From the NCBI GenBank assembly GCA_022702705.1, contig CM040421.1, positions 70,240,121 to 70,304,120 on the forward strand: a stretch of DNA of 64,000 bases. Direction: 5' to 3'. This document shows positions 21,959-34,000 of this stretch, one piece after another; position 1 is the first letter of the stretch, and every line of letters begins with the position of its first letter. The stretch comes from Papilionanthe hookeriana x Papilionanthe teres. Taxonomy: Eukaryota; Streptophyta; Magnoliopsida; Asparagales; Orchidaceae. Below the pieces are notes generated by a model. The model was not told the origin of the DNA, searched no databases, and saw only the letters and a program-made list of their open reading frames with translations. The translations under genes and the position numbers were made by a program.

Positions 21959-24336
21959 ATGAAGGAGACTTCCAAGAAGGAAACCCAACAGACATCGCGT
22001 GACAACTACGAAACTGCACAAAAAAGATCATTGGAAGACGCTATGGAAAAGCTGAGAACTGACATTCAACTGTTAGCAAGAGAAAGGGAAGAAAAGTTTG
22101 GAGATGAAGTTGACTCGTCAGAGTTCATGGACGAGGAGTATGTCGAGATCAACATGGTTGAGACACGAGCATCGTTAGCTTCGCAAGGTGCCCCGACAGC
22201 TGCGGAGAGAGATGAACCGGAAGCATTAAGAGCACAAATTCGAGAGAAGGATGATACAATCTCTCAAATGGCAAAAAGGATGGAAGCGATGGCTGCAGCC
22301 CTAGCCACTCTTCAGAGTCAGGTTCAACCCCAAAGGGAAACGCCTCCAGAAGTTATTCATATTACAAACGGAGGAAAAGAGATTACATCCGTTAACGGAG
22401 ACGATCAGCCAAAGAAGGATTCTACTCAGAACATGATTCCGGAGAAGGACATCAAGAACGGGTAGAACGGCGAGTGCGAGAAGCCTTAGCACACTCTAAG
22501 AGCGAGCATCTATTCGGACGGGTAGACCTTACCCCGAAGAATTTGATGCAGTACAATACCCAAAAGGCTACGTACCACCTCTGTTCAAGACTTTTAATGG
22601 TACCGGAAATCCTCGACAGCATGTTGCACATTTTCGCGGTAGTTGTTGCAACGTCTGTGGAAGTGACGCTTTACTCTTCTGACAATTAGTCAGCAGCCTG
22701 TCAGGGATCGACTTCGATTGGTATGCAGAGTTACCAAACGGTTCAGTAAAGACATTTACAGAATTGGAAAATCTCTTCGTGAAACGGTTTGCTGGAGCTC
22801 AGCACCATATCACCATTGGTGACTTAGTGGTGGAGAAACAGAAACCGAATGAAACTTTGGTGGACTACATATTCCGATGGAGAAATCTAAGCATGAAATG
22901 TGAGCCACAGCTACAAGAACAACATGCAGTCGGTATACTGCTTAAAAGCATTCACGGCCCGATAGCACTTCTCCTTAAGGGATTCACAATTAAGACTTTC
23001 GAGAAGTGGTTAAGCAAGGCCGGGAGCTTGCAAGAGGAAGCGAAACAATTAAGTTTCGTCGATAAAAGAGACAAACAGAAGCCTACGAAGACATTCGAAA
23101 AGAAGTCCAGGATCGTCGCGGCAGTCGACAAAGGCAAACAACCAATGCAAATACAGCTGGAGCAACCGCAGCCCAGCTATCAACCACAACCTCAACCCGG
23201 TTATCAGCCAACCCAACAATATGAGCAACCGCCTCGCCCACAGTGCACGTTAAAGGTGCTCATAAATAGAGAATATCCATTCAAGAACGAGGCAGTGCCA
23301 AAGATGTTCCGCAGTTTGATGAAGACTTCGAATTTTCGACTGTCAGAACCCAAGAAGCTGGAGGAAGTCAACAAGAAAGACCATCCCAACTACTACCCTT
23401 ACCACCAGATGCTTGGACATAAGATAGAAGATTGCATTACCTTCAAGAGTTGGCTTGACAACAATCACCGAAAAGGGAACATAACGATCCCAAAGGAATA
23501 CATGAAAGAACCTCAGAAAGGAGGTTCTGTCAATGTTATTTCAACAGATCCCATTATTCCGATAGACCCTTACATGACCGATGATGGATGGAGTACCGCT
23601 TGGACGAAGTCATCGAAGAAAATTTTGGATCGCATCCAAACCGCTTCAGCGCATGCTTCAACTTAGAGTTTGAAACATGTCAAGCAGGCGTTATCGCTTG
23701 CAATTGAAGAACCGACCCAGGAAGAAAAGATCATAGAAAAGAAGGAGATCATAGAAGAAGAGAAGACTGAGGCTCCTAAGTCTAGAATAGGGGCTGCTTA
23801 TCCTAGGACGGTTGTTTCCGATTCGGGGGAAAAATTCCTCGAACCTCTAACTCTGTATGATTATTTGCTCGCTCCGGCGGGATCTTATAATGATAAGAGT
23901 TATGGTGTTGGCTACGTTTTGACTATTTCTAACGATTACGTAACTAACGACAACCAATCTAATCCGGATCCCGATTTCAATACCAATAACAATTCTCAAA
24001 TCATACACAACCTCGACAATAATGATGACAAAGAAGACATTCATCAAGAAGGCTACGAAAGTTCAACAAGCAATGAATCTATTTGTGAATTCCAAGGAAC
24101 TCCAATCACAATAGAGTTAGAGCCTTCAGATTCCGAAACAACTCCAGAAGAACCTATCATGCTAATTCAAAAGGAGACACCTATAAATTCAGTACCAGAC
24201 TCAGAAGAAATCACAGAAGTCAATTTAAGGAGCGAAAGGGTTCTACCTCCAAGAATGGGTCCAAAAGACAAAGGAAAGCAGGTGGTTGTTCAAGAAGAAT
24301 CAACCCCAGCAGAAGAATTGCCCATTCGGGAAGAAA
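21959..24336 (+). pseudogene. gag of Tat/Ogre-like element 2
   Basis: The first part (21,959-22,465) is charged and coiled-coil-like (REREEKFGDE; AQIREKDDTISQMAKRMEAM). Frame changes near 22,400 and at about 22,519 lead into the gag domain. From 22,521 onward gag and protease share one frame, interrupted by only four stops. The gag domain includes GIDFDWYAELPNGSVKTF, VEKQKPNETLVDYIFRWRN and LSKAGSLQEEAKQL. A TGA near 22,680 stands where CGA (Arg) is expected, the change made by loss of a methylated CpG. The zinc finger reads YPYHQMLGHKIEDC, with its first Cys replaced by Tyr. A TAG follows at about 23,665. Role: particle coat protein and RNA binding. Confidence 0.85.
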
Positions 24337-25068
24337 CTGAGACGCATGATAACAAAGTAGACTATAACGTGCTAGCCCATCTTAGGAAACTGCCAGCTAA
24401 ACTGAGCATCTAAGACGCTCTCATCTTATCAAAAGAGATGAGGGAAGCTCCAATCAAGGCTTTACTTGATCCAAAGATTTGTTTAGCTCAGATGGCTGGA
24501 GATTCCTTAGACGAGGTTTGCTCGTTAAAGGAACAACGAGGTGTTACCTTCACGGATAGTGATCTACTGCTTGGGACGGCCGATCACAACCGACCATTGT
24601 ACATTTCAGTTACAATCGGAAAATTTACGCTCTCCAGAGTATTGGTGGATCCGGGAGCATCAATCAACAGAATGAATCTTCGGACGCTAGCATACTTGGA
24701 AATTGATGCTAGCTAGCTTGAAGCGGACAAGATGTTACTAAGAGGATTCAACCAGAAAGGAGAAAGAGCACCAAGATCAATAACACTGTTAATGAAAACC
24801 GGTGACTTAGAAAAGACAACCGCAAAATTCCATATAATTGATTCTGAAACATCGTTCAACGCGCTACTGGGCCGACCGTGGATACTTGAGAACCGGATGG
24901 TACCGTCTTCTCTGCATCAATGCATAAAATACTACGAAGGAGGGGAACAGTGCATTAAAGGTGATTTGCAACCTTTCTTCGTACATGAGATTAGAGTCCA
25001 TGAAGATGCAGCTTACTACGCACCTCCGAAGAAAACAATCTTCTCCAGAAACACCGTGCCAAATGAAG
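24337..25068 (+). pseudogene. Protease of element 2, truncated by Athila B
   Basis: In frame with gag. The active site LVDPGASINRMN has DPGAS at 24,648-24,662. The second half carries FNALLGRPWI, the flap-type end of the domain. Stops lie at 24,411-24,413 (TAA in LSI-stop-DA, where element 1 has Tyr) and at about 24,714. The coding sequence is cut at 25,068; the next bases, TGACCCAC, are the terminus of the Athila LTR, which begins identically at 4,944 in LTR A. The remaining codons up to a TGA at 25,091 are therefore LTR sequence, not protease. Confidence 0.85.
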
Positions 25069-26244
25069 TGACCCACAAATTTATATTATGATATTTTATT
25101 TTGATTGCAACGAAGCCAAAAACTTGACCCCACTATATTATATGTATAGAATTGTAATTGTTTATGTTGTAGATGCTACGCAAGTATACGTATCGTATCA
25201 AGTAATACAGGGCTCTAGTGGAGTCCTGGTTATCGATCCCACAGGGAAAGAGAAAATTAAATAATAGCTAATTTTAAAATAATAATAATAATAATTTTAA
25301 AATAGTATACAAAAATTTGGAATTCTAAATTTAAGCGCAATAAAGTAAACTAAGTATTTTAATTAGATAAATTAACTAAGTAGAAAATTAATACTAATTG
25401 CAAGTGCAGGAAATAAAACTAATTGCTAAATAAGTCTTAACTATTCAGAAAAAGTATCTTTCCCCTTGTTTAGAAATTTAAATGATTGATGAATTTAAAT
25501 AGATAATGTTAAGGTATTGTGACAAATAGGTGCATTCCTATTCTTTACCCTTTGGTCCAGGTGTAAAGAATATTGACTAATCCTATGTTTGATTACGGAA
25601 TCGCGGCTAGGTCGGGAGGATACCGACCGCCACATCGAGCTCCCACGTTCCCCTCGCCCGAGGGCTAACATCTTCACTTCGGCTCTCGAATAATAGGATC
25701 GAATTGAATATTTTAGTCCGTCACACTAAAATGCTCAATTCTACGCTCAGTGATATTATTTCCCTATTTATTTGCACCCTCCTTCCAAGGCTTTTGAATT
25801 CCCCGAATATCAGATGTAATTTTTACTATAGTTGATAATCAACATATTTTAACAAATCAAATGGCCAGATTGAAAAGTAAATTAAGTTTTAAGTAAAAAT
25901 TATCACAATTTATTAATATATAAAAGTATCTTTATTTTATTTTCATCAAGTCACTTAATTTCATAAACAGGGAGAAAGACTAAATAAACTACTCAGAATG
26001 CATGGAAACTAAACTAAGCATGGATTTCATTTAAAGTTAAAAACACTAAATACAAATACTTATCTTAATTTATCCCCGCGAGACTCCTCGCAGTTCCTTT
26101 GACTCTTCCTTCCAGTACAACAAAACTCACTAAAAACTCACTAACTCACTCAAGAACTCTCTAAGACACAAAACTCCACTCTAAAGACACTTAGAACACA
26201 AAGACTGCACACTAAATGACACACTAAAGACTTAATTTTGGCTT

Positions 26245-26253
26245 CCATATATA
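26245..26253 (-). promoter_or_regulatory. TATA element of LTR B
   Basis: Minus-strand TATATATGG at the site of TATAAATA in LTR A, 83 bp downstream of the motif array in the sense of the element. Confidence 0.5.
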
Positions 26254-26335
26254 GAGGTAAGCAAAGGACAAAGAGGTGTGTAAGCATCCTTTCAAAAAGT
26301 GTCCAGGTTCAATGTATCTGCACCATTTGAACTAG

Positions 26336-26507
26336 CTCGCCGTCGGCGACGAACTACCTCGCTGTCGGCGAGGCTTCTAGAAGATCTTCAACCGCTCTAG
26401 CTCGGCGTCAGCGGGCTCGGGCTCGCTGTCAGCGAGACAGTTATAAATTCTTCAGAATTTTCTTCTCGTAACCTCGCCGTCGGCGGGCTCGATCTCGTCG
26501 TCGGCAA
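26336..26507 (-). promoter_or_regulatory. Three pairs of GC-rich palindromic motifs in LTR B
   Basis: Fourteen-bp copies start at 26,336, 26,358, 26,401, 26,422, 26,473 and 26,494, so spacing within pairs is 22, 21 and 21 bp, identical to LTR A. Individual copies differ (CTCGCCGTCGGCGA, CTCGCTGTCGGCGA, CTCGGCGTCAGCGG, CTCGTCGTCGGCAA). CTTCTAGAAG lies at 26,374-26,383. Confidence 0.6.
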
Positions 26508-26673
26508 CTCAGCACAAATTGCATGATTTTGCTCCAAATTCGTTCTTTTTATGATTTTTGCTTTTATCACCTAAATTCTTCATTCCTGCAATAAAATAAA
26601 GAAAATACCCTTCTTTAAAGTGCAATTTCATCAAAAATAGGTATAAATTTCTTAATAAATTTTTCAGCGATCA

Positions 26674-26686
26674 AAATCCCCCAAAC
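26674..26686 (-). other. Polypurine tract of Athila-like element B
   Basis: Minus strand GTTTGGGGGATTT directly before the LTR start TGATCGCTG, the plus-strand primer position. It proves that LTR B is a 3' LTR. Confidence 0.85.
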
Positions 26687-28013
26687 TTACTTATTACTTG
26701 TCCTCAAGTAATTTTAGTACTACATAAAGATAATGAGTTTTATAATAAGATTTTTCAATTTAAATAACTATGAATTAGATTAATTAATATCATAATAAAT
26801 TTAAACAAAAATAATTCATGTAATTTAATTAATCTTATAGAAATAAATTATTTAGTCATCAGGTCTAAGATTTCTAGCTTACTATTCATTTCAGGAATGA
26901 CTATATTTAAAAGAATAACTACTTAAGATATTCATATGATAAGAGATTCAAGAAAATACTATTAGTTAAAATTCTACTCCATAAACATAAGTTTGGAAAT
27001 ATCTAAGTTTTTCCCTTTTAGGTTAAATCAAATGAAGCCAATTTTTGATAAGGCATCTCCTCAAGCTTCTCCTCATTTTTCTTTTTTTCTTTTTCTTTTT
27101 TTCTTTTTTTTTCTTTTCGAGGATTATCGTATCCGGAGAGCTCGTTAATAATTTTGAACTTCATTTTCATCTTCCTAAATTTGAAACTTAGGAATATTTC
27201 TTAGCTTATATATACTTCATAGTTTTTACTTCATTGATTTTCAATCTTTTCTTTTTCACTTGAATACTTAAGAATTTTAATTTTAGAATATAGTTTTTCT
27301 TACTAAAAATAGTTTACTATATTCTTATTCCCTTTAACCAAATATTTTATTCTATTTAATTAATTAAAGTAATAGAAATATTTCATTTAACCTTTTATAA
27401 TAATTAAATAAAATAATTCATATTAAATCAAATTGAAAAATTTGCTATAAAAATCATTTTTATAATAATTTGAAAATAGAAATTGAGAATAAGTTAATAA
27501 CTAAATTTGTATTTTACTCTCCCCCCAAACTTAAATTTTTATATCTATTTTAAGTAATGAATAAGAAGGAAAGTAAATAAATCATACCTTCGAAGTTTAG
27601 GTATTTCTTTTCTCTTTGAAATTTTTGCAGGCTTTTTCATTTTTCATTGAACCTGTACTGTTAGTATTCTCCATATATATATAACAATTTAAAGAAAATG
27701 CGAGGATAAAACCTAAGATAAGTATTAAACACAACAATTAAAATAACTCTACACTACACATATGAATTACTAACATATTAAAAACAATTGAACTAACAGA
27801 TTAACAATTTTAAAAGCTTAAAACAATACAAAATAAAATAAAAACATATTAAAGAAAACTAACATCCTAATTAATATAAAAACAAATGCAATTGACTAAT
27901 GCAAAAACAAAAACTAACTACTATAACAATCCAAGAAAATTAATCTAACTAACATCAATTGTCTCAAAATAAAGTACTGAATATTACAAACATATACAGT
28001 CCTCAAAATAACT

Positions 28014-31000
28014 TGTCGGCATATTTTTAGGTTGTATTGTATTTTAAAAGGGGGTCGCCTAACAGAAGTTGTCGGTGAATTTAAATTTTAAATTTGATTT
28101 AAATATATATATAATTTAGAAAGTAGTATTTGACTTTGAAAATAATTTTAAATTTGAAAGTTTTAAGATATGAGATTAAACCGATCTCACATCCCAGATA
28201 GTTTATATAAATGAGCACCGCACCACAAACCGTGTATCTATCCCTAAGGATAGACACACTGCTTGAGGGTGGGGCTCGATTAAATAAACTAGAAGTTTTG
28301 TGACATCCGTTTGGTCTGCGAACCAATTTTATAAGCCGACAAATTCCCCTGCTTAATATGAAAGTATTAAACAGGGTTTATATTACTTGGGTTCTTTAAA
28401 ATTCTCTATAAGGGCAAGCCCCTATAGTTAATTACATCTTAAGTGACGGGAATCACCTAAGAAAACTCTCGATAATAACCAATAATTCTACTCTCAAGAA
28501 TTTCAAAGTTTAAGGTTTTCAAAGATTGAATTTTGGAATTTCGATAGGGAATAGATCAAATTTGGAACATTTTTGTTTTGTGAATCCGAAGGGAGAAAGG
28601 TAGGAGGAATCACTGATTCGAAGTGAACTTCGGTAATTTCCCAACTATCCTATTGTTTGGCTTGAATTTAGGAAAGTCCTAATGTTTATTTAGTATTTCA
28701 ATCTTGCCAATTTTAATTAATTAGGGCTTATATTTGTATGATAAAATCAAACAAATAGCCTAGAAGATGTGAGGGTTTATTGTCGTATCGGACGACTACC
28801 TCGGAATCCTAAGACCGGTTAGGGCTTAATTTGCAATGCAAATGCCTAACAAAGAGGTTGAGGATTTATGTTGCATTAGGCAAGCTACCTCGGAGTCCTA
28901 TGGCTTTGTTGTTTAATTCCGAGAAAGTTTTGTCGAAGTAGGTTCAAGTTTTGTTGATGACGATGGCCGTGTCGCCCACCATTCTCCAAGCTCCTTGTTG
29001 TTGCAGAGGTTTAGTTTTAGAAATTATAAATCAGGAGATGAGAAAAGTGTTTTGGTTTAGAGAAGTCTTAATTTCCAAGTGTTTTGTATTTTGATTAAAA
29101 CAAATCTTAAAGTTGAATATAACGACACCGGTTAAGATCCCACGGTTCCATCCTTCGGCATCATTATTTTTATCGGATTCACTTAGTCCGGATGAATTTG
29201 CTAAACTCAACTCGAATGAGTTCCACACTTTCATTTAGACCGTGGGAAATCCCGTTAGCAACACGTAGGTTACATCATCCGAGGTATTCCCGATCATCCA
29301 ACGAGGACGTTTTAATTTAGTTGCAATTGTAGTTTTGTGTTCGTTTGTGATTAAATTTTGAGTTGTTTTATATTTTGAAATGTTGTGGCGGTGAATTTTA
29401 TCTTGCAATGACTTTTAACTTAGTTTTGGTTTCGGCTTTAGGGACTATCCTAAAGGTGTGGGTTTTCATGCAACAGATTGTTTTATCATGCAAGAAAAGT
29501 AAAGTGCATCCGCAATAAAGCAAATTGCGGGGAAGTAAATTGCAAGAAAGTAAATTGCAATAAAATAAAAGCGTACCTGGAGGGTCTTCCCGTCATCCCA
29601 AGCTACACTTAAAACACAATTAGAATATTTAAGCAAGTTCCTAAGTAAAGCTAAGGGAAAGGTTATGGTTTCTACCAAATTCCTAATCCTATGCTTAGTC
29701 ATCTCCTATGACGTCTAGGTTCTTTGTGTTTTTGTTTGAGGACGATTTTCTTCATCAAAGAACAATTAAGTCCAATTGTTCTTATAAATATCCTATCATA
29801 TTGAGGAAGTGCTTAAGAAGAATCTTAAACATCTTTTCAATATTTCTAGGATTGTTTTAATTCCAAATGAATTTAATTATATAAATGAATCAATCGTCCA
29901 AGGTTTTCAAGTTTTGTTAACTTGCCCAGTGAATTAAGACATTTGAATATCTTATGAGTGAAGTAGCACTTCATTTAATGTTTCATTTAGGAGTTATAAT
30001 AATCAAAGCTTTCAAGGGTAAATTAGTATTTAAATGATTTGATTTAAGTTAAAGGGTTTAAATTTGGAATAAGTGTTCAAGTTGCTTTAGATTTATTTTG
30101 AATTCTTTATGTCTTAGGTGACGTTATATTTAATTCAATTTAATTTAATTGAGTTTTAATTTAACTTAATTTAATTTAATTTGATTTGATGTTTAATTAA
30201 TTTGATTTGATTTAATTTAAATTAATTTTTTAATTTAATTTAATTTAATTTAATTGTTTAATTTAATTTAATTTAATTATTTAATTTAATTTAATTTAAT
30301 TGTTTAATTTAATTTAATTTAATTATTTAATTTAATTTAATTTAATTTAATTTTAATTTAATTTTAATTTAATTTAATTTATAATTTTAATTGAGATTTT
30401 AAAAGAGTTTAATGATTTAATTAAGTCTTTTAATATTTTAAATTTGAGTTATCATTTTAATTAAGAGTTGAATATTAATGAGATGACTAATTTAGGGATT
30501 TTTAAATTAAAGAATAAATCTCTTCCTAATAAATATCCCTTATTTTAATAATTCCAATTTATTATTCTTCCAAATTTAATCTATTATTTAATTAAAGTTT
30601 AATTATTTTAAAATTTGTTTAATGAGTTTCTACCCTTTAATTATTTAAATTTCAATCATCCAAATCAGATTAAGATCAAATGTTTTACTTGTTGATTTTT
30701 TTATTAAACCTAAAGTTTTAATTAAGGGTTAAAAGTTTAATTACCATTTTACCCCTTAAACTTAATAATTTCATAACTCACTAAATTGAACACAAATGAA
30801 TTTGAAATTTTTATGTGACTTCACTCATATGTCAATAAAGACATGAGAGGAGAAAATGTGATTTTTCTGTATTTAATTTATTTATATAATTATTTTTGGT
30901 GAAAATAGAGATTTTCGAGGAAAATTTGACAACATGACCAAAGGAAAGTTTCTGTCCTTAAGAAAATTAGGGGACATTCCTAATGACCAGAGAAGCACTT

Positions 31001-34000
31001 GGACAAATTTTGGTGATTTTTTGAATTATATTATTTTTATTATAATTATTTTGAGTTTTGGAGTGTTAATTAATTTAAAAATAAAATAAATGTTGAAAAA
31101 TGGATTTTATATTTTTCAAAAATCTCTCTGATATCAAGGAAACCAGAGAAGTAAATTTTGCAATTTTCTGATTTTTTTATGATTTATTATAATTATTTTA
31201 GTGAAAATGATAGAAAATACATTTTTTTAATTTTAAAATTACCTTAAAACTTTAAAATTCAATATCTCACTAAATAGACCTAGGAAAAATGTGGGATTTG
31301 TTCCTAAGTGATTAAAATTCAAAATGTGACATTTTGGTGAAATTTATTATTTTTGTGATTTTTATTATTTTTTAATTATTAAAAATATTAAAATATTATT
31401 AAAAATCAACTTTTTTAGAAAATTGAAATTTTAATTTTCTTAGATTCCCTGATATCAGAGAGGCTCTAAAACCAATTTGGTGAATTTTTAAAAAGTATTT
31501 TAAAAGTTATGAATTTTTAAAGTTTAAAATGGCTAAGTGGCTTAATTAACCCGATTAGTGGGGCTAACCAAGTCCAATTGACCTCAAATTTTTATGGTGA
31601 ATTCCTCTGATCCTAAAGGTCAGTGGAGAATTGATTTCAAGTCAATTTGATGCTTGGTTAACTCTAATTAATTAAAGACCTATTAGAGTTGTTCTGAGTG
31701 AATTAACTCAAGTCCCATTTTTCCTAGAGTTCTCTGGTCATAAGGAACATCACCAAATTTTTCTAGAATTTATTTCACAACATGCTAATTTTTCGAATTA
31801 CAATACTCAAAACAGCAACATGCATTTGAAAAATAAATAACTTTTCACGAGAGATGGCCTCGACCTTGGAAAATTCGGGGAATGTTCCCGAGTTCGGAAG
31901 GCTTAAGCCCTATGGTCTCATGCCATGGTGAATTGTATACATGCATGGAGAATTAAATGTATGCTGAAAGTAAATAAATTATAAAAAATAAAATACTTGA
32001 TGAAATTAAATGATTTCTTTTCCACATTATTCTCCTCTGTTCACTAAGCAAGAGGGTATTTTTATTTTATTTTTGTGATTTTTCTACACAAAGATATGGA
32101 TTTTTAAAGTTTCTGATATTTAATAAATACATTAAATACCCTATTTATCTACTTATCCACGCGGCGCTAGCGAAACATCGGCAGCTCCGAAGGGGTACGT
32201 GTCGCGCTGTGATTGGGCGCCGCCATCTGAGTCATCCGTCCCGGGCCCCGCGGTTCATGTAACATTCCACGGTCCGGCGCAATCCGAACCGTCCGCTCGA
32301 TACACGCGCGATCCAACGGCTCACGGTCATCGTCTACGGCCGGTGTGCACCGTGACCGTCGACCTTCTAACCCTAATTTCTCGCTCGATTCTCGACGGAT
32401 TTTCGTGTTCTTATGCTCTATGGATTCGTCTTGAAGAGACGAACACATCCATACTGGTAAACGTGCATTTAAATTGACTCAAATTAAAATGAGAATCTCC
32501 GGAAGCTCGGGAAGAAGAGGGAGTCCATACCTTTGCTCGGAGAAGTGAAGCTTCGATGCGAGAGTTGTTACACCTTCGATTGGATCCTGGTAAGCTCCGG
32601 ATGAAGTCTCCCGGTGCAGTGACTTGTCCAGGTTGGACTTCGACCACGGCCGATCACAAAGCTTGGAGGTCTGGAGCAAGCCGGGTGGCCTAGAGATGGG
32701 GCTTTCGGTGGGGAACTTCTCCTCTTGGTCCGGTGAAGGTGTAGGACCAATCAATTTGGGAATTGGCTCAGCTGTGAAGAAGTGTCCTGGTTTTGGGCTA
32801 AAGTTTGAGCTCGAAATTGGGCTCGGCTAGAGGGAATTGAGGCTGGAATTCGGTGGGGATCGGGTGCTCTATGTGTGGAGAGTGATGCGGAGTGATTTTG
32901 GCGAGTTTCCTTAAGGTTTTTGGTTCGGCCCCTCCTTTGGCCGAGAGGGTGAGGGGTTTAAATAGGCATGGTCGGAGGCTCTCCGGGGGAGTTTAATGGT
33001 TGGGATCGAGTTGCTGCGGTGAGGAGAAGAACAGTTGCAATGGCCATTTGGAGTGAGGCGGCTCGGCGAAGGTGGAATTCCAAAATTTGGCTCCTCCCGA
33101 GGTTTCGGGCATGGTGTTTTCCGACGGCGGGTGGCCGGCCGGCCAGGGTCGAGTCACCCTCGAAGCTCGGGTGGGTCGAGGCTGGAGGCTTGTGCGATCG
33201 ATTGAGGTTTGACATGTGTAAAGGAGTTTGATTTAAATGGAATGGGAGAAGGCTCACTTTGGCTTGGTTTGGGTCAACCCACCATTTTGGGCTTGGTGCA
33301 CCCTTCCAAGCTCGATTTTGAGCTGAGGGAATCATTTAGGTCAGCTTAGAAGGAGTGGTGAAGTCTCCATCCATGATGAGGTGGCTAAACATGGTTTAGT
33401 GTGTGACATGATTAAGGTAAAAAAAGGTTATAGGAAGTTTAAGAAAGAACCCCCTCTTCTTGCCATAAATGGACTAATGACAAGTCAAAGCCCTCATGGC
33501 TTCATGTGGCTTGAGAATGGCTTGTTCATGGCTTCATTTGGCTTGGGAAAAGGTTGATTTGTTTCATGAAAAGGGTTTTAGAAATATTTGACATTTAGGG
33601 GGTAACTTGACATGTGACTTGATTTGGAATGGTTTAATTGATGATTTTGCAACTTAGGGGTGATTTTGATCAAATGGATGATGAGGGGAAGTGTCATGTG
33701 GGCTTTAGGATGATTTGGGCTTTTGAATTTTGAAGGAAATGGGCTTTTAGGAGGGTTTAAGGGATGGGCCCTTAAGTTTAAAAATGAATTTATGGATGGG
33801 AATTTTGTAAAGAGGTTGGGCCAAATAATTGTTGGGTTTAGCTCATGGATGTGTCATGAGTGATTTGAAACAAATTTGGGGTGATTTGGATTTGAATTGG
33901 GTTGAATTTGGGTTAGGTTTGGGTTTAGGTCGAAAATGGGCCTTTTGACCTTGGGTTGAGTTTGAGTGGGACTTGGGTTCAAATTTTGGGCAAATAATGT

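Larger units (their letters stand above)
13053..25068 (+). mobile_element. Tat/Ogre-like element 2 (5' LTR, ORF1, gag, protease; truncated by Athila B)
   Basis: Order on the plus strand: 7.3-kb LTR, 5-bp spacer, PBS of the type reported for Ogre elements (tRNA-Arg), a ~0.5-kb leader, an extra ORF1 ahead of gag, gag and protease. An ORF before gag, very long LTRs and this PBS are Ogre/Tat hallmarks. The left end sits in the protease-RT linker of element 1; the five bases before it, CATTA, are a candidate target duplication, with no 3' partner in the window. The right end is cut at 25,068 by the TG end of Athila LTR B, so RT, integrase and the 3' LTR should lie beyond the right edge of the window. 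Confidence 0.9.
25069..26673 (-). repeat. 3' LTR of Athila-like element B (LTR B, ~1.6 kb)
   Basis: Starts TGACCCAC like LTR A and ends GATCA next to the PPT, giving TG...CA ends. Close homologue of LTR A over its whole length, including the internal old PBS copy (25,106-25,125), TATA element and paired motif array. It is inserted in the element 2 protease; the five bases before it, TGAAG (25,064-25,068), are the candidate target duplication, with the other copy expected beyond the window. Confidence 0.88.
25069..28013 (-). mobile_element. Athila-like element B, 3' LTR and 3' non-coding end
   Basis: The LTR (25,069-26,673) is flanked on its high side by a polypurine tract, so it is the 3' LTR of a minus-strand element whose body lies to the right. 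The stretch 26,700-28,013 is AT-rich and non-coding, with a polypyrimidine run near 27,080-27,118 and a second PPT-like tract at 27,516-27,530; I see no env-like frame. At 28,013 it is interrupted by Tat/Ogre-like element 3. Athila-like RT-PR sequence in the same orientation resumes at 62,320, but RNase H and integrase are missing between the two parts. Confidence 0.8.

Noticed and set aside
26700..28013. Env-like gene upstream of Athila LTR B
   Set aside because: The region is AT-rich with dense stops in all frames and no signal peptide or membrane segment that I could follow.
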